This document shows positions 35,971 through 46,424 of a stretch of 64,000 bases of DNA, one piece after another. A program made the translations under genes and the position numbers. Source of the DNA: Posidonia oceanica (taxonomy: Eukaryota > Streptophyta > Magnoliopsida > Alismatales > Posidoniaceae); NCBI GenBank assembly GCA_037176725.1, contig JAZBRS010000020.1:101326501-101390500 (forward strand), in the 5' to 3' direction. The notes under the pieces are model-generated. The model had not been told where the DNA came from. It did no database searches and worked only from the letters and a program-made list of their open reading frames with translations. The first letter of the stretch is position 1; each line of letters starts with the position of its first letter.

Positions 35971-38969
35971 AGTAATAAGATAAAAGCATGCATTCAAATG
36001 AAATTAATCAACTACAGGACTGATATGTAAATAAAATAAATTTCTGGGCTAAAAACTAAGAGACAGTAGAGCATTTTGAACTGTAGGAGGACTTTAAAAT
36101 AATAAAGATAAAGTACAGAATAAAATATGTAATGTAGTATGGTAAACTTAGAATTTAAATGATTGATAAACAAAACAGAGGACTGAAACGTAAATAAAAT
36201 AAACTACGGGATATAAATGCAATGTAATAAGCTAAAAACAAAGAATTAAATGATGTTAATCAACCACATGACCTAGATGTAAAGAAAACTAGTTACTGGG
36301 CTAAAACTAAAGAAAGCTAAAAGATTTCGAACTGCAGTAGGACTAAGATGCAATAAAAAGAAAAGACAGGAAATACACGCAATGCAATATAGTTTTAATC
36401 AGAAGTTAAATAAAACTTAAACTACTGCTGGACCTAGAAGCAAATAAGTAAAACTAAAGGAAACTAATGCAATGCAAGGGAAAAATAACTAAGTTAAGAA
36501 AAAATAAAACAAAAGCCAACTAATGCCATTAAAAAAAGAATGGCTACAGTGCCAAGGGCCGCAGCTCGCCGGGGGAGGCTCTACGTGGCGGAGAGGGAGG
36601 CGGAGCTGTGTGTGCAGGGGTTGGGCTGGCTTGCGGGTGGTCTGGCGGAACTTGGGCGGTGTGGCGAGGCTTCGGCGGTGGCGGCGGATGGCCTGGCGCG
36701 TGCGGCGTGCGTTGCACCGGCGATCGGCGCCGAAGAAGAAGGCAAACTCCGGCGAGGCTTCGCGGCACACCAGGGCATGAAACATGAAAAAAAATACATG
36801 GGGATTTAGAGGGGAGTGAGGCAGAGCTAGGGGAAGGGTTGTTTACCTGTTGGAGCGTGCGGGGTGGCCGGACGAACTTGTGGGAGTTTTGTGGTGGTGC
36901 TGCGAGGCGGAGGAGGTCTCGGAGGCGGCGGTGGCACACAGGAGAGAGCGGGCCAAGCTCGTGGAGGCACAGAGGAGGTCCCAGAGGCAGCGGCGGTCCT
37001 TCTCCTCCCTTCTACACGTGAGCGGCCGGAGTGGTTCAAAGGAGAATAATCCTCTCTCCTCTCTCTCTTTATGACTCTCACCGGATTGCTCTCTCTCTCT
37101 AGGCTTCTAGAGGCTTCGTGGTGGTGGCGAGGAGGAGATGATGGAGGTCTGGAAGGGTGGGTCTGTGTGGTCTGATGGTGTTGGGTTATGGTGGTCGTTT
37201 TTTTGTTGGAGTGAAGGAGAGGAGGTGTTTTTGTTTGAGAGGAGAAGAGAAGGGCTGAGGTCTGTTGGCTTTTGTTGTGGTCTGGTGGAGTTGAAGAAGA
37301 GGAGCTGTGGTCTGTGTTGGAGTTGGAGGAGATGGTCTGGTGGAGAGGAGGTTGCTGTTGGTCATGGAGTTTTTTGGAGGAAGTAAGGAGGCTGTGATGG
37401 AGGTGAAGAAGAGGTGTTTTTTGTTGTTGAGGGTCGGGTCTGCGTGGGAGTTGGAGGGCTGAGGGAGTTGTGCGGTTGGTTTTTACTATGGTTGAGGGTG
37501 CAGGTGTTGGTTGTGGAGTGGGTGAAGAGCTGTGCTTGGTGGGAGTTGGATGGTATGGTTTTGGTTGTGTGGGTGCTGTGGACATGAAGAAGAGAGAGGG
37601 GAAGAGGAAGTGAAGAGAAGTGGATTATGGAGTGAAGAGGAGATGGAGTTTTTAGTTTTTGAAAATGAGGGGGAGAGTTGGGGTTTGAAAAAAAAATGGG
37701 GGAAGAGAAAGGAGGGAGAGGAGTTGGCTTGCTGTGGAGAAAAAAAGAAGAAGAAGAAGGAGAGGAAGAAGGAGAATGGGCCGTAGGCTGTGGGCTGGAT
37801 GGAGAAAAAAAGGAAAATAAAAGGGAAAGGAAAGAAGGAGGAAAAGAAGAACAAAAAGAAGAAGAAAGAAGAAAAGAAAAGAAGAAAAAGAAAAGAATTT
37901 GGGTTTTGGTTTTTAGAGTTGGATTTGTTTTAGAGTTTTAAGTAATTATTTTTAGGTCTTCCTTTTAATTATTCTTTTAAGTTGGTTAATAATTTTTAAA
38001 ATTTTTTCCTGATTGTTTTAATTGTTTAAAATTTCCTCTTGATTTAAGTTTGCTTTTTGATTTTAAGTTTTTCTTTTCAATTTTAAGTTTATTAATTGTT
38101 TTTAAGTTTTTTAATTTGATTAAGTTTGTTGATTGTTTTTAAGTTTGTTAATTTGATTTTAAGTTTGTTTTCTTTTTAGTTGTTAATTGTTTAAGTTTTC
38201 CTTTTAATTGTTTTCTTAAAGTTTTTTTTAATTGTTTTTCTTGAATTGTTTTCCTTAATTGTTTTCTTAAAATTTTTTAATTGTTTTGGTTATTTAAGTT
38301 TTTTAGTTTGTTTTAATTTGTTTTTAATTGGTTTTAACTGTTTTTGGGTTGTTTTGATTTGTTTTTAATTAGATTTTTGAATTATTTTTTAAGTGTTTGA
38401 TTTATTTCTTTGGTTGGGTTTTTCTCCTTAATTGTTTTAAGAAGTGTTAAATGGGGGTTGATGATGAGTTTGAAGAAGGAGGGAGAAGAAGAGAGGGGGA
38501 GGATATTGAGGAGAGAGAAAAAGATAATGAGGAGAGAGAAAAGGATAATGAGGAGAGATAGGGAGGATAATGACTTGAATTTGGAGGGGTTTTGTGTGTG
38601 TGTGACCTAGGGTTTCTAGGGTTTGACCTAAGATTTAATCTAGGATTTTCTAAGGTTTTAAAAGGGATTTTTGAAGGGTTTTTGGAAGGTTTAGGGTTTA
38701 AGGTTTTGAGAGGGTTTTGGTTTGAGGTTTTGGAGGGATTTTAGGATTGTTTTACCTAGGTTTTCTAGGGTTTTTGTGGGGTTTAGGGTTTAGGATTGAG
38801 GGTTTGGTTTGAGTTTAGGGTTTTGGTTTAGGTTTGGTTTGAGTTTAGTGGTTTGGTTTAGGGTTTGGATTTGATTTTGAAAGGGATTCGGGGTTTTGAA
38901 GTGGAAGGGTTTTGAAGCCATCAGAGAGAGAGATCCACCAATTCAGCTTGTCAAAATGGAGTGTCTATA
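35971..38969 (-). mobile_element. Element D: LTR fragment related to A/B
   Basis: On the minus strand it begins TATAGACACTCCATTTTGAC at 38969, close to the B LTR start but with the TG terminus mutated. It follows the B LTR layout: T-rich block (37920-38450), purine-rich block (37680-37910), GC-rich block (36540-37030) and TGCAAT-type A-rich repeats (35971-36490). It stops at 35970 where C begins. No PPT lies next to the LTR start, so this is more likely a 5' than a 3' LTR. The remainder must lie beyond the C insertion, outside the window. Long open frames in the GC-rich part have biased composition and are not called. Confidence 0.75.
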
Positions 38970-39076
38970 AATGCAAGATGTGTCGACATGATGTCATTGA
39001 CGACAAAGGAAGACTCAAGCTCTTCTCTTACTCGAGATCCCCTTTCTCAAAACTTTCACAAAATTTGGTTTCTCTC
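38970..39076. other. Unassigned 107 bp between D and A
   Basis: Not LTR, PPT or repeat sequence that I recognise. Could be host DNA or part of another element into which D and then A inserted. An open frame passes through it in plus orientation, but it is too short to judge. Confidence 0.4.
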
Positions 39077-42000
39077 TGTTGACACCCCATCTTGGCAGGC
39101 CTGGACCCTTGGAGCCCTCTGGTTGATTGCTGGACCAAACCCTAACCCTAACCCTCCTCTCAACCCTTCAAAATCAGCCCGTTTTGGCCTAAACCTTTAC
39201 CCCCCTTCCAGACCTCTAAACCTAACCAAAATTCATAGGAAAACCCACCACTATCCACTCAACAAACCTACCCAAAAACCTAGGATTTTCCAAGCCTGAC
39301 CCATTCCCAAAAACCCTAGAAAACTTAGGTGAAACTACCCTTTTTCTATGCCTTGAAACCCCTCCAAAACCTCCTTAGAATCAAACCAAAATTTCAGACC
39401 CAAGACTTCAAACCCCAGCCTACCCACCCACCAATTTTCACCCCATTCTAAGACCATTAGGACCCTCTTTCACCCAAATTATCCTTTTCTCTCTCCGGGA
39501 TTATCATTTTCTCTCTCCTCTCTCTCTCCTGATTATCATCTCTCTTTTCATCCCTTTCTGATCCTTTTTCTGGTCTGGCTGTGGGCCCCCTCTGTGCTTC
39601 TATCCTTCCTCTATCTTATCCCTATTTTTACTTTATTTTTAACACTTTTTCTGAATTTTTAAAAATCGTTTTCCTCCAACCTATCTTTTTCCCTTTTATC
39701 TCTCTCCTTTTTCCATTTTTTTTTTCTCCTTCTCTTTTCCTTTTCTCCCTTTTGCAAAATCCACAAAAAACCCATAAAAATCTGTAAAATCTCGAAACAT
39801 AAAACAAACGAATCAGTACCCTAAGAAAAACAATTAAAAAATGTTAAACAAGCAATTAACAACTTAAACTTAACTTAAGCAAGCTAAAAAGAAAACTAAA
39901 CATGCAAACTAAAAAATGCGAAACAAATCAAAAGAAAACAATGAAAAATCAGGAAAAAAGCTAAAACAAAATCAAAACCCACCAAAGGTAAAAACCCATC
40001 AGAAGAATTAAAAAACAAACCCTAAAAAGGAGAATTAAAAATCAAACATTAAAACAAATAATTAAAAAAGGCAAAGGACTTAACCTAGTAAACATAAGAA
40101 AAACAAGTTAAAAGCTTAATTAAAAAAAAAAGAGAAAAGAAAAGAAAAAACACATCTGAAAAGCTTAAAAACACCCTATCAAACCAGAAAAAATCCAACT
40201 AAAAACTTCAAGAAAAAACCAATAAATAAAAATCCAAACATAACTTAAAAGATTTAAGAAGGAAAAACCCTAAGAAGACTACAACTTGAAAACATAAAAC
40301 CAACCCTGATTAATGGGAAAATAAATCCAAAAAAAATCCTAATTAATATCCTAAGTGTCCAACAAAAGAAATAAAATTTTTAAAATAATTTAAAAAGGGA
40401 TTAACAAACATTTAAACAAGTGAAAACCAATTAAAAACAAAACCGAAACCCTAAAACCCTAATCAAGCCCAAAACACATTAATCAACTCAAAATAACCAT
40501 CAAAAATCTTAATTAAAATCCTAACCTACAGCAAAACTCTTCTAATATTTTTACTTACTTTTAGTTTATTTTTACCTATTTTATTTTCCCATTCTACCCT
40601 CTCTTTCTTTCTTCCTTCTTTCTTTCTTTCTTTCTTTCCTTATTGGGCTCAAGCCGGCCCGTTTCTCCTTTTTCTTTTTTTCTTTTTCTTTTTTCTCGGC
40701 CTGCAGCGGTCCGGCCCACGCGCCATCCCCACCCTTCTTCCTCCTCCAACCTTCTGTTTTTTTTTCTTTCTTTCTCTCTTCCGCCGGTTTTCTCCCGCGA
40801 AGCTGCAGCAACAGGATTCCCTCCTCCTTTTAAATTCGAAGCTCCGTCACTTCATTCTACAGCAGCTCGCCGTCTCCCCGTCTCAGCAGCTTTTCCGGAG
40901 CCGGTCGCCTCAGTCCTCTCTGCTGCAGTGGCCACCGGCCGAATTTGAAAGTTCCCCCGTGCGCCAGCAGCCTCCGCTCCCCAGATATAATCCTTCGATC
41001 CTCCTTCAATCAAAAAGGATCCAGACCTTCAGTGCAGAACCAGTAGCGAGCAACCTTCACCTTCAGAGCAAACCAGAGAGTGAGAGAGCATTTTCCACTT
41101 CATCTCTCCCACCTGAAACAACCTTCTGCTCTTCTTCTCTGCCTCCTCCAATTTCCAGAAGAGAGAGCGGCAAGAGAGGGTGTTTGAGAGCCACCTTTAC
41201 ATCCTGGAGAGAAGCCTCCATTTCAGACCGATCCCCACATCCAATTCTCCTCTTTTCTTCTCTGAAATCTTCAGAAAACGCCCTTCTTCCATCCCCAGCT
41301 AACCAACACCCTTCCTGGCCTTCATCCTCCTCCCTGTTACTTCCCCAATCTCACCCAACACCTGGCCTTCTTCCTCCAGCATTTCCCAGCCATTCCCCCA
41401 CCTAAATCACTACCTAATCCCTCTGAAAGCCAACCGCCACCGACCTGAACCCATTCCCCAATTCCCACTACTCCAGCTCACCGCCTTCTCCCAAAATTCT
41501 TCCAGAGATTCACCGGACATCCACCTTTCCAGAGCCTCCAACAGCAAACCAAACCATCCACCACAGACCTTAAACTCCACTTCAAACACTTAACCTTGTT
41601 TCCGTCAGAAATCAACCCAGACCTCAAATTCCCCTCCACTCGCACCAGAAACCCAATTCGACCGCCCAGAACCCTTCCCCAGACCTCCAGCAACCTCCCG
41701 GAGGGTCCCATCCAGTCCGGCGTGCAGCGAACAGTCCCCCCGACCTCCGGCTGCCTCTGTGAACCCACGACCAGCCAGATCTTCCGCCGGTCTTCGCAGC
41801 AGCTGTCCAACCATCCAGGAAGCTCCGGAGGGTCACTCTGAGTCGATCCCAGTCCTCGTGAGCAGCAGATAGCCTCCACAGCGACCGGACGAGCTCCACC
41901 GGCGACCTCTGAAGCCACCTGCGTCGGGAGGACATCCCAGCCACGGAAACAGGTATTTTCTTGCTCCCTTAGCCTTCTTTTCTTCCCGCGTTGCTTCTCA

Positions 42001-45000
42001 GCCCTTTAGAAGTAGGTTTCCGACCCCCTTACCCCGTTTCTGCTCGCCGCTCCGGTCGTCTTCTCCGGCGCAGTTCTTCGGTCGCCTCGTCGCTCCGGGC
42101 AGTGGAACGCAGCTCCCGCGATCGCCTCAGCTCCGCACGAGTCCCAGGAGCGTTCTCCGGCCCTCATAATGCAACGTCGCTGCGTTGATCGACCGGACAA
42201 ACCACCTGAGACTCTGCAGAACTCCGGCGACCGCTCCAGCGCGCTCCAGGCTGCGTCGTCCTCCGCCAAGCATTGTCCGACCTCCGTCAGGACCTGGAGG
42301 CGCCTCCCCACCGGTCTGCGCCGCTCCAACACCCCCGTGCCGGCGTTCATGGACGCTGGCAGCTTGCTGCTACAGTGTCCATGGCCGTCGGCCGTAGCAC
42401 TGTTCACTTATTTTTCTGATATCTAAGTTTTCTTGCAAATATTGCATTTCTGGTCTGAGTTTTTATCATTCTGCATTCCAGTCCTTTGTTCAATCTAATC
42501 TGCTGATTTCTGAACTGAAACCATATTAAATTGCATGAAATATTTATGTTTTTCCTTATTTGCATGCTGATCCATTTACTGTGCTTTCTAGTTATAGTTT
42601 TTTACGCTTTAGCCCTTCAGTTCTTGATTTTTACACCTAAGTCCTGCAGTAGTTTAATTAGATTTAATGCATATAGTTTGCCATATAATATTGCATTTTG
42701 GGCCCCTTCAGTTCTCAGTATTTGCAACCTGATCCTCTGCACTGTAGAACTTAGGTTTTATTTTTAATTTTTGTTTGTTGCATTGCACATTTGCCCCCCA
42801 GTTTTTGCATATTTACAGTTAGGTCCATTTTAAATGGACAGTAACTGTGCTGCATGCATTTTAACTTACTGCATTGCATTTTTAACCCCATATTTTCCAG
42901 AAATTGCACTGTGGTCCTGTCATTTAAATTCCAGAGCATATTTTCCATACTAAATTGCATTTTTAGCCCCTGCATGATTTGAAAATCACACCTAGGTCCC
43001 TGCATGTTTAAAAAAAAATCATGTGAAAAGACCATTTTGCCCCTAGGTTGCATTTTAGCCCCTATGCCCACCAAATTTCGTACAGACCTTCCACTAGTAC
43101 CCCCAGACCCCCCAGGACCTTGTTTTCTGGAAAATTTGCATTTTAGACCCTAGATTTTTTCAAAATTGCACTCTGACCCCTTTTGGTTTCAAAATCTCTT
43201 TTAAAACATACCTTCTTTTCAAAACACCTTCCTGAGCCTAGTTTTTTGCCAAATAGACCCTTGGCTTCCCCTGTTTTCAAAGTCTTCTCCTGTGGAACCC
43301 TGTTTTCTGGAAAATTTGCACTTTTAGCCCCTCTTCTTTTTCAAAATGCCTTCTGAACTCCTGGTTTTTCTCAAATTACTTCTCTTTGCTTTTCTTGCTT
43401 TCGCATGCATCCTGCACTCATTTAGTCTTGCATTTTAGCATCTTCTTGCACACACTAAGCACTTCTAGCTCCCTTTCACTTGGGAGGACCTTTTTGCACA
43501 TCCCTAGGACCTCCTGAACACCTAGATCTGTTCTTCTCTCCTGTTCTGGCCCTTCTGCCTTGGAGCTGCGATATCTTCCAATCCGGCCGTTGGATCTTCT
43601 CAAATGAGCTGCCCAGGCGACCGCAGCGAAGCGCTCTTCAGCACAGATCAGACAGATTTCAGATCAGGCTCCCGGATTTCCAGGTATGTCCTCCTGAACC
43701 CCTGCATTGCATTCATTTGCATGGCATTTGCACAGTTTTCCTCGTTTTTGCTTTTTGTCTCTTTGAGCATGTAGAATAGGACTTCCCCTTTCTGCCTGTA
43801 CCTCCCAATCTCCGTTTCGCGTATTCTTGTGTGTTTTGCGTTGTGTTTTCCCTGGATTTACCCCTTAATGTGACTTTCTTCCCCTCTTTCCACGATCCGA
43901 TCGCATCGCGAGCTTTGGGCAGCATGCGAGACACATCGTGGAATGGTCTAGTGGGAAACAGCCGCAAAAAGGTGGTAATCCCTCCATTTGCCCCTTCTCC
44001 CCTCAGAAGGTCTTCACACCTACTCTGAGCAGTCCTAAACAGCGTTTGTTCTTATACACACGTTGTCTTGCCTCCCCTTCGCCCCCTTTCAATCTTTCTC
44101 TGCATCCTCGCATTTGCATGGCTTTTTCGAGGTTTTTGCTTCGCTGTTTTGGCACCGTTTCGCGTGCCCGCCCTCGTTTTCGCTCCGTTTTGCGTACCCA
44201 TCTGTTTTCTTGTCTCGTTTTGCGCACTGTCTTGCCTTCTCGTTCGTTTTATGTGCCGGTTTCTTTCTCTCGCTCCGTTTTGCGTACCTTTCTGTTTTCT
44301 CGTCTCGTTTTGAGTAGTTTCCTGTTTTCTTGCCTCGTTTTGCATGTTGTCTCGCTTTCTCGCTTGTCTCGCGTGCCGATTTCGCTTCCCTGCATCGTCT
44401 TGCGTGCCTTTCTCGTTTCTCGCCTCGTTTTGCGTGTTTTGCGCCGTTTTCCCTTGCATGTCGATTGCATTGCATGGTTTTCTCGCTGTTTCGTTTTCTC
44501 GCTTGCATTTGCATATAGGGCTGTGATGCTTACTGCCTGGAGTTCTCACGAGCTAGGTTACGCCTGGTTCGGAACACAGACAGCGCAGCTGAGCGCTTAG
44601 AGAGCACGTTTACTTCCTTGCATCGTTTCTTCCCACTTAGAGCACTCCTTGAGCATTCATTTAGGCATTCATAGGCACATAGGCATTCAATCCTGCATCT
44701 TTCCGCGTATGCGAGCGTAAGCCTAGAAAGACCGATTTTCGGGCGTGTCGGGGGTGCCTAATACCTTCCCCGCACGTAACAGGAGTCCTTACCCTGTCTT
44801 TTGGCCCGCAATGACCGTACCGCCCTTATCCTAGGTTAGAGTCATCGCATTTGCATGTATTTGCATTTGTTTCCCTTTGCATTGCTTGGCTTTGCATTTC
44901 TTGCTTGGTTTTGCGCGTCAATTCACGCATTACCCCGGTTTTCCTCGTCTTCCGTTAATAGACGTGGTGGCGACTCTGATTTGTCTTATCTTTCCCTTTT

Positions 45001-45093
45001 CTCCTCGATTTTAAGTGTTTTTCGAGTTGAGCCTCTTCCTCGGATCTCAATCGCCGCTAAATAGCGAGCCTGGTTCCGATCGGGATCGCTACA
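39077..45093 (+). repeat. Element A 5' LTR, 6017 bp
   Basis: Starts TGTTGACACC and ends CGCTACA before the PBS. Layout: pyrimidine-rich start, A-rich block (39780-40560), (CTTT)n at 40605-40640, GC-rich block (40660-42420) and degenerate TGCATTTT repeats (42430-43440). It ends with a 31-bp minisatellite (44145-44460) and a U5 with GGGGTGCCTAATACCTTCCCC near 44750. The first part is unlike the B LTR, while U5 and both termini are clearly related. No reliable TATA box; CCAGATATAATCC at 40980 is a weak candidate. Confidence 0.95.
44145..44460 (+). repeat. U5 minisatellite, about 30-bp unit
   Basis: Ten or so imperfect units of CGTTTTGCGTGCC followed by a stretch like TTTCTGTTTTCTCG. Same family as 1-290 and 21300-21665. 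Confidence 0.85.
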
Positions 45094-45094
45094 G

Positions 45095-45112
45095 TGGCGA
45101 CTCTGCTGGGGA
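45095..45112 (+). other. Element A primer binding site
   Basis: TGGCGACTCTGCTGGGGA, one base after the LTR end. Same class as in B and in Ogre-like elements. An 11-bp partial copy lies upstream inside U5 at 44968-44978. Confidence 0.88.
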
Positions 45113-46424
45113 GACTAGACTCCGGCTTTCGCTTTTGGCTTTTTCGCTCGTTTGTTTTGCAGCTTTGTCTGCCTTGTGTGCCTTCTTTGCCTGTTTTGCT
45201 CGCTTTTCTGTGCAAACTCCTAGCAAGTCGCTTCGTGGCTACTTTGCTTAGGTTTTGCACCTCTTTCGCCTCGATTTGCGCTTCCTCTTGCCTGGCTTCG
45301 CTTATTTGCTTGTTTATTTACTTATTGTCTTGCTTATACTCTTATTTCTTTTACAGTCCGCTTACTTTTACCTTACTTAATCTTACTTGCTTATTATTGC
45401 TTTAATTCTTGCACATTGCATGTCTACATACTTTGTTTGGCTAAAATACATGCTTTTTGGATGTTGAATGCTTCTTTTACACTCTTGCTATGTCACTACG
45501 CACGCACATACTATGTTTACATGCCTTTTGACTTGATGAATGTTTCTTTTTCACCATCATATTCGCAAACACTCGCACATGCCATGAACCTGCCTTTTGT
45601 TGTGTTGTATGATTGGTCGCTTGCCATTTTGACTAATTTTCTTCCCTTTTGCACTTGCCATGCTTAGGATAGTAGAGACTTGTTTGCTTCCCCCATTGTT
45701 AACTAAAAAATGCAAGTAAAAAGAACTTCTAGGGGCAACTAGAGACTACAAACAATCCTTCACTCCCTTTTTTGGTTAATAAAATGTGCAAGATAAAAAA
45801 CTCTAATCATTTGCATAAGCATCATATAGGGCATGCATTCTTCTCCTCTGAGTCCACCTACTAGTCTGCGAAGGACGATTCCGGCCTCTTGTTCCACTGC
45901 TTTGGGCGTGGCATAAGTTGGTCGGTCCGTCCCCTCCTTGTCCGGGGGTCGTGTCGGTGTTAGTAGAGGGTACCACCCACGCTTTGGCGGGGTAGAGGCC
46001 ACTAACGCACCACCCTGTCATTACCTGAGCTTTGGGCCGGGAGTTAGACAGGGGACCTACCTTTTCTGACCTGAGTCGGTGACCCGTACATCCAGGGATA
46101 CCCGGAGTAGACAACCTTACTAGGACACACTAGTTAGGTGAGGGGGGCATACTAGAAAGCATGCATATCATTCACGCCACTTAACTAACTCATTTGCATT
46201 CATCCTCTAGTTTCTAACCCTAATTTCCTTCTGTTGTGTCAGCGTGATCGGTAAGCGAGTTACCTTTGCCAGAGCTTGAGTACCGACCCTCGTTGACCCC
46301 CTTTTGCGACTTAGTTCGCGACCATTCCCCTTCCGAGCTATCCGCACTTGCGACGATAGCTCCTCTTAGGAAGCATCGCTTGAATACCCGTCGCAACCCA
46401 GTTCTCACACGCTCTAGGTCAGCA
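45113..46424 (+). other. Element A 5' leader
   Basis: Noncoding, homologous to the leader of B. The gag-pol frame stays open upstream of the ATG to 46266 but without an ATG there, and B also has none, so translation most likely starts at 46425. Confidence 0.75.

Noticed and set aside
36827..37585. 252-residue minus-strand ORF in LTR D
   Set aside because: Pro/Ser/Thr/His-biased translation of a purine/pyrimidine-skewed LTR segment, not conserved in A or B.
39130..39160. Telomere-like CCCTAACCCTAACCC near the start of the A LTR
   Set aside because: Only about three units, in both LTR copies of A, so part of the LTR; the plant telomere unit is CCCTAAA.
40643..40948. 101-residue ORF present in both A LTRs
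   Set aside because: The LTRs are near-identical by recent duplication, so its presence twice is no evidence for coding; composition is low-complexity.
46266..46424. Upstream extension of the gag-pol frame
   Set aside because: Opens at TTG with no ATG before 46425; B has no ATG there either. The first conserved ATG is MAQYVSE.
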